Of a stretch of 24,271 nt of DNA, positions 1-7,290 are shown in pieces. This DNA is from Candidatus Rokuibacteriota bacterium. Its GTDB lineage: Bacteria > Methylomirabilota > Methylomirabilia > Rokubacteriales > JACPHL01. The notes beneath the pieces were generated by a model, which saw only the letters and a program-made list of their open reading frames with translations, had not been told where the DNA came from and did no database searches. Every line of letters starts with the position of its first letter. The stretch's first letter is position 1. The translations under genes were made by a program, and so were the position numbers. The stretch covers positions 1 to 24,271 of the forward strand of contig JACPHL010000018.1 of NCBI GenBank assembly GCA_016188625.1, in the 5' to 3' direction.

Positions 1-2
1 CA

Positions 3-278
3 CCCCCGGACCGCGCGGTCTGGCAGGACCCACGCTCGGTTGAGTATGTCCGGGGTGACATCACGCCTCGACGAAAGATGCTGGTGGACGTCGTGAAGAA
101 CATCCTGCCGGGCCGCACTCGAGCTGAGATCGAGGAGATCCCCGGGCCCTCACTCGAGACGTCCTACTTCAAGAGCACCGGCCGCGACCTGATTTACGGG
201 CTCGGGCCACAGCGGGACTCCTATTTCTCGATCGATTCAGAATGGCTGCTCACATATCAAACAAGAAAGGAGATAGTC
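3..278 (+). CDS. C-terminal part of an unknown protein, running in frame into osmC
   Basis: The reading frame is open from the window edge, so the true start lies upstream. The visible 92 codons include an LPGRTRAEIEEIPGPS-like stretch, then GRDLIYGLGP and DSYFSIDSEWLLTY. I recognise this as the general layout of small uncharacterised proteins in which a helical 'PGxTRAEVExLLGPP' segment is followed by a beta strand ending in 'IDSEWLL'; BamE/SmpA-like proteins have a similar arrangement, but I cannot assign the family. Oddly, no stop codon separates it from the OsmC gene: the frame passes straight through the OsmC Shine-Dalgarno and ATG. Related proteins that I recall usually continue some residues past the SEWLL strand, so the native C-terminus may have been lost. 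Function unknown. Confidence 0.5.
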
Positions 279-794
279 ATGTCCATCACTCACATTCGGC
301 AATCCATTGAGAATGTCATCAAGTACCTGTCCGAGCATCCCGGCGAGTGCCGCTATACCGATAAAGCCGCTACTGCAGTCCTTGAAGAAGGACTCCGGTG
401 CCGAGCCGACGGGCCAAGCGGCGCTACACTGATTAGTGATATGCCGAAGGCCATTGGTGGCGGAGGGTTAGCGCCTTCGCCCGGTTGGTTGTTACGTGCA
501 GCCCTCGCCAACTGCGACACCACCGTCATTGCCATGCGCGCCGCACAATTGGGCGTGACACTTTCAACGCTTGAAGTGACCGTTGATAGTGAGTCAGATG
601 ACCGCGGCCTACTGGGAATGGACAACACGATCTCTGCCGGGCCGCTCGGCGTTCGCACTCGTGTTCGTATCGGAGCAGATGGCGTAACACCAGCACGCCT
701 GCGGGAGATTGTTGAATGGGCGGAAGCTCACTCCCCTGTAGGTGATGCGATCCGTAGGGCCATCCCTTCAGAGGTGGAGGTTGAAATCGCTTGA
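279..794 (+). CDS. OsmC family protein (peroxide/organic hydroperoxide reductase fold), one cysteine missing
   Basis: This 171-residue protein has the OsmC/Ohr fold pattern: the central helix with PSPGWLLRAALANCDTT and AAQLGVTLSTLEVTV, and a C-terminal helix with AEAHSPVGDAIRRA. OsmC and Ohr proteins reduce organic hydroperoxides with two cysteines. Here the first (peroxidatic) Cys is present in LANCDTT, but the position that is usually Cys (CPV/CPI) is Ser in HSPVGD. The protein is therefore probably an OsmC-like subfamily member without classical two-Cys chemistry, of unknown substrate. I chose the ATG at 279 because AAAGGAGA (266-273) lies at ideal distance and the OsmC fold starts there; the frame stays open upstream. 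Its base composition is much less GC-rich than the housekeeping genes after 3.2 kb. Confidence 0.85.
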   Translation: MSITHIRQSIENVIKYLSEHPGECRYTDKAATAVLEEGLRCRADGPSGATLISDMPKAIGGGGLAPSPGWLLRAALANCDTTVIAMRAAQLGVTLSTLEVTVDSESDDRGLLGMDNTISAGPLGVRTRVRIGADGVTPARLREIVEWAEAHSPVGDAIRRAIPSEVEVEIA

Positions 795-916
795 CGCTCG
801 TGGAGGTGAGCATAATTGCAGTGAGTTCATAAACTGGTACGCGGCCAGCCCTGCATGCAGCCCACGCGGGACAAACGCCTCGGCCTCGCAAACGTTCGGG
901 TAACTGAGGTGAGGAG

Positions 917-1477
917 ATGCCACGATACAGGCGGTATCGGCTCGCAAAGCTCGATATCAGTGCGCTAGGCGAACGGCCCGCTGCCTGGACCTTCACGCGA
1001 GACCCCGTCAGTGGCACCGAATACACCTACCGCGTAGTCGACACGAATTTCCGCACCCGCAACGGCTGGGAGTTCCTTGTGCGGGTGCCGAAGGGGCCCG
1101 ATGACCGGATCGAAGTCCGTCCTCGTGCGGCCCCCAACTTGAAGGCCTGGGTCGGCCTGGAACGTCGGTCGATCACCTTGACGCGGGCCCGACGGGCCGG
1201 TTACCGCGGATGGTACTACTGCCAGGTCTCGCTCGCGGATCCCACCAGCGAGAGGACCAAAGACGTTGTCCATGGCCCGGAGCGCGACAGTTTGCCATCC
1301 TGGTTCGACGATCTTCGTTCGCGGATTCGACTCAAGAAGACCGTCCGGGCGACAAAGGCACACGACGGGGATCAGCTCGTTGTCATCGCGCGTCCGGACG
1401 AGCATGACGTGATGATCGGCGTGTTCTTTGCAACGAAGGTGTGGGTCCTGAAGGAGCGCGTATCATTACAAGCGTGA
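917..1477 (+). CDS. Hypothetical protein (186 aa), unrecognised
   Basis: I do not recognise this protein. It is soluble-looking, with no signal peptide or membrane segment, and is rich in Arg and charged residues. It appears mostly beta-stranded in the first 110 residues, with one Cys in GWYYCQVSLAD. A charged segment with SWFDDLRSRIRLKKTVR follows, and the hydrophobic end contains MIGVFFATKVWVLKERV. The start is supported by GAGGT at 906-910 placed 6 nt before the ATG. It stands alone between osmC and an SRPBCC gene, with about 120 and 100 nt of non-coding sequence on either side, so it need not share an operon with them. Codon use is less GC-biased than in the rest of the window, as for its neighbours. 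Confidence 0.6.
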   Translation: MPRYRRYRLAKLDISALGERPAAWTFTRDPVSGTEYTYRVVDTNFRTRNGWEFLVRVPKGPDDRIEVRPRAAPNLKAWVGLERRSITLTRARRAGYRGWYYCQVSLADPTSERTKDVVHGPERDSLPSWFDDLRSRIRLKKTVRATKAHDGDQLVVIARPDEHDVMIGVFFATKVWVLKERVSLQA

Positions 1478-1577
1478 TCGATCTCGTGTCCGTCGAGAAG
1501 GCCGGAGTACGCCCGTATGTATCGGTAAGGCGTCTAAGCTCGAACCAGCGGTCGTGGCGTTCTGAGAGAATGTCAGG

Positions 1578-1979
1578 ATGACTTCAATTCTGAGATCCAA
1601 GACTCTGAGTATCTCCATCGAGCGTCCGGTCGGGGAGGTATATGGGTTCGTCTCAAACCCTGAGAATCTCCCCAAATGGGCCAGGGGGCTTGGTAGGTCG
1701 GTGAGAAAGTCGGATGCTGATTGGATCGTGGACACGCCGCAGGGGCCGATGAAAGTCAGGTTTGTCGAAAGGAACGACTTTGGAGTGCTGGATCATTATG
1801 TAAGTCCGGCACCCGGGGTTGAGGTCTACGCTCCCATGCGCGTTCTAGCAAACGGGTCCGGAAGTGAGGTGATCTTCACCCTGTTTCGGTTACCCGACAT
1901 GTCGGATCAGAAGTATGCCGAGGATGTCGGATTGGTAGAGCAGGATCTCAGGACCCTGAAAGAGATCCTGGAGCGGTGA
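1578..1979 (+). CDS. SRPBCC (START-like) family protein
   Basis: The 133-residue protein has the SRPBCC/polyketide-cyclase pattern: an N-terminal strand (KTLSISIERPVGEVYGFVSN), the short helix with PENLPKWARGLG, a curved sheet of alternating strands (WIVDTPQGPMKVRFVER, FGVLDHYVSP, SGSEVIFTLFRLP), and a long C-terminal helix (VEQDLRTLKEILER). Such proteins form a hydrophobic pocket that binds lipids or other small ligands, or act as enzymes; the ligand cannot be read from sequence. Length is typical of the family (about 130-150). No strong ribosome-binding site is visible before the ATG; AGG at 1574-1576 is too close to be a good one. It is transcribed in the same direction as its neighbours but separated by about 100 nt on each side. 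Confidence 0.75.
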   Translation: MTSILRSKTLSISIERPVGEVYGFVSNPENLPKWARGLGRSVRKSDADWIVDTPQGPMKVRFVERNDFGVLDHYVSPAPGVEVYAPMRVLANGSGSEVIFTLFRLPDMSDQKYAEDVGLVEQDLRTLKEILER

Positions 1980-2088
1980 TTCCTCGTGGGCACAGAGCGT
2001 CGCCTCACGGCGCGCTCGAGAGGGGGACGCGCCAAAAGCGCAGCGCGCCACTCGGCGGGACCGCTGGGCAGCGCGTTGGAGGCATAGC

Positions 2089-2460
2089 ATGGCGCTCGTC
2101 GCTTTCGTCCTCAGCCTCTTCGTCGCCGTCCTGGGCGCGATTGGCGTCGTCTCGCCGACACGACTTCTCGCCGTCGTTCGGCGGTTCGAGACCTCGGTCG
2201 GGCTCTACGCGGCGGCCGGGCTTCGCCTCGTCCTGGGCGTGGCGCTCTTCCTCGCAGCCCCGCCCTCGCGCGCGCCCGAGGCCGTGCGCATCCTGGGCGT
2301 CCTCATCTTCGTGTCGGGTCTCATCACGCCCTTGTTCGGGCTGGCGCGGTTTCGCAGGCTCCTCGATTGGTGGTCGGCGCGAGGCCCTGCCTTCATGCGC
2401 GCCTGGGCGGGCTTCGCCCTCGTCTTCGGTCTCTGGCTGGCCTATGCCGTCACCCCCTGA
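2089..2460 (+). CDS. Small integral membrane protein, unknown function
   Basis: This 123-residue protein is almost entirely hydrophobic. Probable membrane segments lie at about residues 2-22 (ALVAFVLSLFVAVLGAIGVV), 38-58 (YAAAGLRLVLGVALFLAA), 67-87 (VRILGVLIFVSGLITPLFGL) and 103-121 (AWAGFALVFGLWLAYAV), joined by short Arg-rich loops such as RRFETS and ARFRRLLDWW. The four-helix layout is common among uncharacterised small membrane proteins; I cannot name a family. The ATG is preceded by GGAGG at 2078-2082 with 6 nt spacing, which fixes the start. The gene is more GC-rich than its immediate neighbours and uses codons like the core genes after 3.2 kb. An overlapping 186-codon frame starting at 1976 is only a GC-rich shadow. 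Confidence 0.65.
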   Translation: MALVAFVLSLFVAVLGAIGVVSPTRLLAVVRRFETSVGLYAAAGLRLVLGVALFLAAPPSRAPEAVRILGVLIFVSGLITPLFGLARFRRLLDWWSARGPAFMRAWAGFALVFGLWLAYAVTP

Positions 2461-2575
2461 GATGGGGGTCTTCAAGGAAATCGTGTGGGTGAGGCCTGCC
2501 GCCGGGGGTTCCCGCTCGCTCAACGGGCTCGCCTAGGTGGCGGGATGGCCAGGCCCCGGAGGAGGCCGACGGGTG

Positions 2576-2584
2576 TGGTAGGAT
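2576..2584 (+). promoter_or_regulatory. Candidate extended -10 promoter of the toxin-antitoxin operon
   Basis: TGGTAGGAT reads as an extended -10 element (TGn plus TAGGAT at 2579-2584), which would start transcription near 2591, about 55 nt before the toxin start codon. No good -35 is visible, as expected for an extended -10 promoter. This is inference from sequence only. Confidence 0.3.
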
Positions 2585-2646
2585 AAGGGCGGGCCCTGCC
2601 ATGACCGGAAGCCAGCTCAACCTCCAGCTGAACGGAACGACTGTCG

Positions 2647-2946
2647 TTGCCCTACCGGATTGAGTACTCGCCGGATGCGGAGGATCACTTGCGAAGGCTC
2701 ACGGTCAGGCAGCAACGGATCGTTCTTGACGCCGTAGACAGACAATTGGCGCATCAGCCGACGGTCGAGACCAGAAATCGGAGGCCCATGCGTCCGAATC
2801 CGGTAGCGCCCTGGGAGCTGCGCATCGGCAATCTTCGCGTATACTATGACGTGGAGGCCAAGCCTGAACCCGTGGTGTATGTCCGGGCCGTCGGAGTCAA
2901 GTTGCGCCATCGGGTTCGCATCGGAGGGGAAGTGATCGAACTATGA
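2647..2946 (+). CDS. Type II toxin, RelE/ParE superfamily
   Basis: The 99-residue protein begins YRIEYSPDAEDHLRRLTVRQ and continues with a basic helix (RNRRPMRPNPVAPW), then ELRIGNLRVYYDVE and VVYVRAVGVKLRHRVRIGGE. This is the RelE/ParE order: strand, two helices, then the antiparallel sheet with conserved W-E-L-R-I-G and R-V-Y-Y. RelE members cut mRNA on the ribosome and ParE members poison gyrase; the sequence does not settle which. The only suitable start is TTG at 2647 (CTG at 2641 is possible) with a weak GGAA upstream, so translation is probably inefficient. The gene's TGA overlaps the antitoxin ATG (ATGA). Toxin-first order is the less common arrangement, as in higBA. Confidence 0.75.
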   Translation: MPYRIEYSPDAEDHLRRLTVRQQRIVLDAVDRQLAHQPTVETRNRRPMRPNPVAPWELRIGNLRVYYDVEAKPEPVVYVRAVGVKLRHRVRIGGEVIEL

Positions 2947-3218
2947 AGACGCTGGAACTGGCGAAGGCGACCGCCCCGCTAGCGGATTACGCCCGCGACG
3001 TGAAAAAGGGGCCGGTGGTCCTGACATCCGGCGGCAGGCCTGTCGCCGCGCTCGTGGCCGTCGAGAATGCGGACCTCGAAACGGTGGCGCTGAGCAACCA
3101 CCCTCGGTTTCTAGCCCTCATTGAGCGCTCACGGGCGCGCCAGAAGTCGGAGGGGGGCATCTCCAGCGAGGAGATGCGTCGCCGGCTAGGATTGAAGCGC
3201 GCCACGCGCCGGCGGTAG
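2943..3218 (+). CDS. Type II antitoxin, Phd/YefM family
   Basis: The 91-residue protein has the Phd/YefM N-terminal DNA-binding fold: a short strand and helix (MKTLELAKATAPLADYARDV), then the diagnostic GPVVLTSGGRPVAALVAVE hairpin, in which these proteins carry 'P-hydrophobic-x-hydrophobic-T-x-x-G-x-P-hydrophobic-A'. The C-terminal half (residues 45-91) is charged and helical, as expected for the disordered tail that wraps and neutralises the toxin. Its ATG overlaps the toxin stop by 4 bp (ATGA), so translation of the two is coupled; GGAGGGG lies about 11 nt upstream. Antitoxins of this class usually repress their own operon together with the toxin. Chromosomal position just before alaS, at the edge of a lower-GC segment, fits a transferred module. 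Confidence 0.8.
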   Translation: MKTLELAKATAPLADYARDVKKGPVVLTSGGRPVAALVAVENADLETVALSNHPRFLALIERSRARQKSEGGISSEEMRRRLGLKRATRRR

Positions 3219-3263
3219 TTGCTCGAAAAGGAAGGCCGGCGATCGCCGTAGCTTAGCAAGCAC

Positions 3264-5166
3264 ATGACCGGAAACGAGCTTCGACAGCGGTTTCTCGATT
3301 ACTTCGCCAGGAACGGCCACGCCGTCGTGCCGTCCTCGCCCCTGGTCCCGGCCGCAGACCCCACCCTGCTCTTCACCAACGCGGGGATGGTCCAGTTCAA
3401 GGCGGTCTTCCTCGGGGAGGAGCGGCGGGAGTACGTCCGGGCGACGACCTGCCAGAAGTGCGTCCGCGCCGGGGGGAAGCACAACGACCTCGAGATCGTG
3501 GGGCGGACCGCCCGCCACCACACCTTCTTCGAGATGCTCGGTAACTTCTCCTTCGGCGACTACGGCAAGGCCGAGGCGATCGCCTTCGCCTGGGAGTTCC
3601 TCACCAAGGACCTCGGCCTCCCCCCCGCGAAGCTCTGGGCGACCGTCTTCCAGGACGACGACGAGGCCGCGGCCCTCTGGCAGGGGATCGCCGGCCTGCC
3701 CGCCGAGCGGATCGTCCGGATGGGGGAGAAGGACAACTTCTGGGCCATGGGCGACACCGGCCCCTGCGGCCCCTGCTCGGAGATCGTCATCGACCAGGGG
3801 CCCGGGCCCTGGGCGTGCGGGCGGCCGACCTGCGGGGTCGGGTGCGAGTGCGACCGCTACCTCGAGCTGTGGAACCTGGTCTTCATGCAGTTCAACCGCG
3901 ACGCCTCGGGCCAGCTCACCCCGCTCCCGCGCCTGTCGGTGGACACCGGGATGGGGCTCGAGCGGACCGCCGCGGTCCTCCAGGGGGTCCCCTCGAACTT
4001 CCTCACCGACCTCGTCCGCCCCCTCGTCGGGCGCGTGGAGGCGCTCTCGGGGCGTCGCTACGGCGCCCGCGAGGCCGACGATATCTCCATGCGCGTCATC
4101 GCCGACCACGCCCGGGCCACGAGCTTCCTGATCGCCGACGGGGTCTACCCCTCGAACGAATGGCGGGGTTACGTCCTCCGCCGGATCCTCCGGCGCGCCC
4201 TCCGCCACGGCCGCCTCCTCGGGATCCAGGAGCCGTTCCTCCACGGGCTGGTGGACACGGTCGTCCAGCTCATGGGCGAGCCCTACCCGGAGCTGGTCGA
4301 GCGCCAGGCCATGATCACCGAGACGATCCGCCAGGAGGAGGAGCGCTTCGAGGAGACCCTGGACCGGGGCCTGGAGAAGATCGAGGAGTTCGTCGCCGAC
4401 TACCCGGAGGTCGAGGAGAAGGTCGTTCCCGGGCGGTTCCTCTTCACCCTCTACGACACCCATGGCTTCCCGGTGGACCTCGCCCAGGAGGTCCTCACCG
4501 AGCGCGGCTTCAGCGTCACCGAGGAGAGCCTGGCCGAGTTCGACCGCGAGATGGCCGAGCAGCGGGAGCGGGCGCGCGCCGGCGCGGCCTTCGGGGGCGA
4601 AGAGGAGGGCTCGCCCCTCTACCAGGAACTGGCCCGTGGGATCCCGTCCGTGGACTTCCTGGGGTACGAGAGCCTGGCCGCCCCGGCCCGGCTCCTCGTC
4701 ATGGTCGCCGACGGGCGCAGGGTCCGGGCGGCGGCGGCGGGGATGGAGGTGGAGGCGATCCTGGACCGGACCCCCTGCTACGCCGAGTCGGGCGGCCAGG
4801 TCGGCGACCGCGGCCACCTCGTCGCCCGGGAGGGGCGGGGGGAGATCCTGGACACCTACTTCCGCGGCCCGGCCCTCATCGTCCACCGGCTCCGGGTGAC
4901 GGCCGGGGGGTTGCGGGAAGGGGAGGAGGTCGCGGTCTCGGTCGAGGCGCCGCGCCGCGAAGCCCTCCGCCTCAACCACACCGGCACCCACCTCCTCCAC
5001 GCCGCGCTCCGGCGCGTCCTGGGCCGCCACGTGACCCAGGCCGGCTCGCTGGTCGCCCCCGACCGGCTCCGGTTCGACTTCACGCACCCGAGCCAGGTGC
5101 GGGACCCCGAGGTCCAGGAGATCGAGGACCTGGTGAACGAGAAGGTCCGCGAGACCCTGACCGTGG
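3264..5166 (+). CDS. alaS: Alanine--tRNA ligase, N-terminal part (gene broken by deletion/frameshift)
   Basis: AlaRS charges tRNA-Ala in the cytoplasm and hydrolyses mischarged Ser/Gly-tRNA. This frame encodes the class II catalytic core, the tRNA-binding domain and the first half of the editing domain. Landmarks are HTFFEMLGNFSFGDYGK (about residues 86-102), the GDTGPCGPCSE loop, motif 3 DTGMGLER (227-234), and the first editing zinc motif H572-x3-H576 (HTGTHLLHA). The frame is AlaRS-like up to NEKVRETLTV, then becomes nonsense. The matching sequence resumes in the next frame at 5167 with FGEKYG. In E. coli AlaRS about 17-18 residues lie between these two points, so roughly 50 nt, not a multiple of three, are absent. 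The start ATG matches the usual AlaRS N-terminus; no strong Shine-Dalgarno is seen. The open frame continuing to 6548 is accidental. Confidence 0.9.
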
Positions 5167-5868
5167 TTCGGGGAGAAGTACGGCCGGCGGGTCCGGGTGG
5201 TGAAGATCGCCGACTTCAGCGTCGAGCTCTGCGGGGGGACCCACCTCGACCACACCGGGCAGATCGGGCTCTTCAAGATCGTCTCCGAGGGGGCGGTGGC
5301 GGCCGGGGTCCGCCGGGTGGAGGCCCTGACCGGGACGGCCGCGCTCCGGCACGTGGGGCACGAGGAGCAGGTCCTCCGCGAGACCGCCGACCTCCTCTCC
5401 GTCCCGCCCCGGGAGGTCCCGCGGCGGGTCGCCAGGCTCCTCGAGGAGGCGCGGGCCCTCGAGAAGCAGCTCCAGGCCCTGGAGGGGCGCCTCGCCCACG
5501 TCCGGGCCGCCGAGCTGGTGGCGAAGGCCAGGGAGGTCTCGGGGGTCGCCGTCGTCGCGGCGCGCCTCGACGGGCTGGACCAGGACGCGCTCCGCGCGGT
5601 CGTGGACTCGATCCGCGAGCGGCTCGGCTCGGGGGTGATCTGCCTCGGGGGCGTGGTGGACGGCAAGGTCGCGCTCGTTTCCGCGGTGACCCGCGACCTG
5701 ACCGGCCGTTTCCACGCGGGCCGGCTCATCCAGGAGGTGGCCCGCGACGTGGGCGGCGGCGGCGGCGGGCGGCCCGAGCTGGCCCAGGCCGGCGGCAAGG
5801 ACCCCGCGCGGCTCGACCAGGCCCTCCAGGGCGTCTACGACTGGGTCGCGCGCCAGGCGGGGGGCTGA
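5167..5868 (+). CDS. alaS: Alanine--tRNA ligase, C-terminal part (second half of the broken gene)
   Basis: This is the rest of alaS in the +1 frame relative to the first part. It opens with FGEKYGRRVRVVKIADFSVE, then the second editing zinc motif CGGTH at 5230-5244, then HTGQIGLFKIVSEGAVAAGVRRVEALTG. The C-Ala region follows: a coiled coil (ARLLEEARALEKQLQALEGRLAHV) and the DHHA1-type glycine-rich end (GGGGGGRPELAQAGGKDP). Both halves together plus the missing segment give about 885 residues, the normal AlaRS size. An internal ATG-like start at 5197 would make a separate 223-residue piece, but it would lack everything needed for charging. Because alaS is normally essential and single-copy, assembly error is as likely as true inactivation. 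Its stop (TGA 5866-5868) overlaps the ATG of the lipoprotein gene. Confidence 0.9.
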   Translation, partial: FGEKYGRRVRVVKIADFSVELCGGTHLDHTGQIGLFKIVSEGAVAAGVRRVEALTGTAALRHVGHEEQVLRETADLLSVPPREVPRRVARLLEEARALEKQLQALEGRLAHVRAAELVAKAREVSGVAVVAARLDGLDQDALRAVVDSIRERLGSGVICLGGVVDGKVALVSAVTRDLTGRFHAGRLIQEVARDVGGGGGGRPELAQAGGKDPARLDQALQGVYDWVARQAGG

Positions 5869-6548
5869 TGCGGCGCCAGGCCCGACTCGCCCCGTGGCTG
5901 CTCGCCCCCGCGCTCCTCGCCGGCTGCGCGGCCGTCAGGATCGTCTCGGTCGCAGCCCCCGACGTGGTGCTCGACCCCAGGACCGGGAGCGTGACCGCGG
6001 CCGCGGAAGGGGTCTCGGTCACGGTCCGCCCCTCGGCCTGGCGCGGCTCGCCCTTCTACCTCGAGGACTACGTCACCCCCTTTCACATGACCCTCTGGAA
6101 CGCCACCCCGCAGCCCGTCTCCCTCACCTACGCTGACCTCCGCCTCTACGACCAGGATCGCGTCCAGAGCACCGCGCTGGCCCCGGCCGAGGTGGTCACC
6201 ATCCTCCGGGGGGGGCGGTACGGGGTCGGCATCGGGCTGGCCGCCGGCGAGGGGACCGCGGAGGTCCAGCTCGCCTTTCACTGGCGCCGCTTCCACCACC
6301 CCTTCTTCTACGATCCCTTCTTCTACGACCCCTGGTGGTACGCGCCGCCGCCGCCCCGCCTGGACGAGATCTTCACCGAGGCCTTCCCCGCGGGGACCGT
6401 CCATCCCGGCGCGCGCGTCCAGGGGTTCGTCTACTTCCCCCGCCTCGGCCGCGGGGCCCGATCCCTGGCCCTCGAGGTCCACTACCGGCTCGGGGACGCG
6501 CCCCGCGTCCTGACGCTCCCCTTCGCGGTCCAGCGCGACCCCGCTTAG
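5868..6548 (+). CDS. Predicted lipoprotein with tandem aromatic motif, unknown function
   Basis: The 226-residue product starts with a lipoprotein signal (MRRQARLAPWLLAPALLAGC); the lipobox LAGC puts the lipidated Cys at residue 20, so the protein should be anchored in an outer or inner membrane. The rest looks like a beta-rich periplasmic domain (VTVRPSAWRGSPFYLEDYVTPFH, TLWNATPQPVSLTYADLRLYD), reminiscent of proteins with an immunoglobulin-like fold, but I do not recognise a named family. Residues 145-158 hold the repeat PFFYD-PFFYD-PWWY. The start is fixed by overlap with the alaS stop (TGATG) and by the signal peptide. It lies in the frame that would be read through from the broken first part of alaS, but that is chance. 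DedA follows 5 nt after the stop, suggesting one transcript. Confidence 0.75.
   Translation: MRRQARLAPWLLAPALLAGCAAVRIVSVAAPDVVLDPRTGSVTAAAEGVSVTVRPSAWRGSPFYLEDYVTPFHMTLWNATPQPVSLTYADLRLYDQDRVQSTALAPAEVVTILRGGRYGVGIGLAAGEGTAEVQLAFHWRRFHHPFFYDPFFYDPWWYAPPPPRLDEIFTEAFPAGTVHPGARVQGFVYFPRLGRGARSLALEVHYRLGDAPRVLTLPFAVQRDPA
6300..6329 (+). repeat. 15-bp tandem repeat inside the lipoprotein gene
   Basis: Two copies of CCCTTCTTCTACGAY (6300-6314 and 6315-6329) differ only in the last base and encode Pro-Phe-Phe-Tyr-Asp twice, followed by Pro-Trp-Trp-Tyr. Such a short in-frame repeat can change copy number by slippage. Confidence 0.8.
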
Positions 6549-6553
6549 GCCGC

Positions 6554-7171
6554 GTGGACCTCGAGCAGCTCGCCGAGTTCCTCCTCAACCCCAACGTCCC
6601 GCGGCTCTGGCTCTACGCCGCCCTCTTCCTCGGCACGGTCATGGAGAGCTTCTTCCCGCCCTGGCCGAGCGACGTGGTGACCCTCTACTGCGCCTTCCAG
6701 GCCGGCCGGGGTCGCCTCGACCCGGCCGTGGTCTTCGTCCTGGCCTCCCTGGGGAGTCAGGCGGGGGTCATGGGCGGCTACTGGGTGGGCCGGCGCTGGG
6801 GGCGCGCCCTCCTGGTGGAGCGCCCGACCCGGCTCCTCCCCACCGAGCGGCTCGCCCGGCTCGAGGGGTGGTTCGCGCGCTACGGCGCCGCGGCCGTCCT
6901 CGTCTCGCGCTTCTTCCCCGGCGTCCGGGCCCTCGTCACCCCCGCCGCGGGGCTCGCCGGGCTCGGGGCCTGGCGAGTCGGGGTCTTCGCGGCGATCGCC
7001 GTCCTCATCTGGAACGGCTTCGTCTTCGGGATCGGGATGGCGGCGGGCGCCCGCTTCGACTGGGCCCGGCAGGTCCTGGCCACCTACAACAGCGTGGCCC
7101 TGGCGCTCCTGCTGGCCGGGCTGGCCGCCTGGGTGATCGTCGCCCTCATCCGGCGCCGCCGCCCCGCCTAA
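6554..7171 (+). CDS. DedA family membrane protein (SNARE-associated/VTT domain)
   Basis: DedA/VTT proteins are inner-membrane proteins needed for envelope integrity; some members flip undecaprenyl phosphate or phosphatidylethanolamine across the membrane. Visible family marks are the re-entrant loop ESFFPPWPSD (residues 31-40), GGYWVGRRWGR (74-84), and the signature RFFPGVR (119-125) followed by PAAGLAG. Hydrophobic segments follow to the end, which is a basic tail (RRRRPA). Length is 205 residues, normal for the family. The start is GTG at 6554, chosen because the DedA N-terminus (VDLEQLAEFLLNPNVPRLWLY) begins there, only 5 nt after the lipoprotein stop; the open frame upstream to 6335 is a shadow. 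Coupling with an upstream lipoprotein suggests a shared envelope role, but this is inference. Confidence 0.85.
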   Translation: MDLEQLAEFLLNPNVPRLWLYAALFLGTVMESFFPPWPSDVVTLYCAFQAGRGRLDPAVVFVLASLGSQAGVMGGYWVGRRWGRALLVERPTRLLPTERLARLEGWFARYGAAAVLVSRFFPGVRALVTPAAGLAGLGAWRVGVFAAIAVLIWNGFVFGIGMAAGARFDWARQVLATYNSVALALLLAGLAAWVIVALIRRRRPA

Positions 7172-7290
7172 GGACCGCTGGGGCCCCCCCGATTCAGCGG
7201 CCTCCCGGGCCCCCTGGGGAGGCCTCAGCCCCTCGCTCCACACGCTCCGCGGCGCACCCGTCTGTGGCTCGCCGGGCGGGGCCCCTCCTG

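Noticed and set aside
851-860. Palindrome CTGCATGCAG in the osmC-917 gap
   Set aside because: Ten bases only, without a promoter or partner copy; not enough to call a regulatory site.
279-3218. Integron gene-cassette array (several small same-direction genes)
   Set aside because: I found no attC-like pairs of GTTRRRY/RYYYAAC sites between the genes and no integrase in the window.
3237-3248. Perfect 12-bp palindrome CGGCGATCGCCG before alaS
   Set aside because: Short GC-rich palindromes are expected by chance at this base composition, and nothing else marks it as an operator.
3186-5798. 870-codon open frame on the minus strand across alaS
   Set aside because: It is exactly antisense to a clear AlaRS gene, with low-complexity Pro/Arg/Gly/Glu composition; in such GC-rich DNA the opposite strand often lacks stops.
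3264-6548. A natural AlaRS-lipoprotein fusion protein of 1094 residues
   Set aside because: Between 5167 and 5867 this frame is nonsense while the neighbouring frame encodes the true AlaRS C-terminus; the lipoprotein has its own signal peptide and start.
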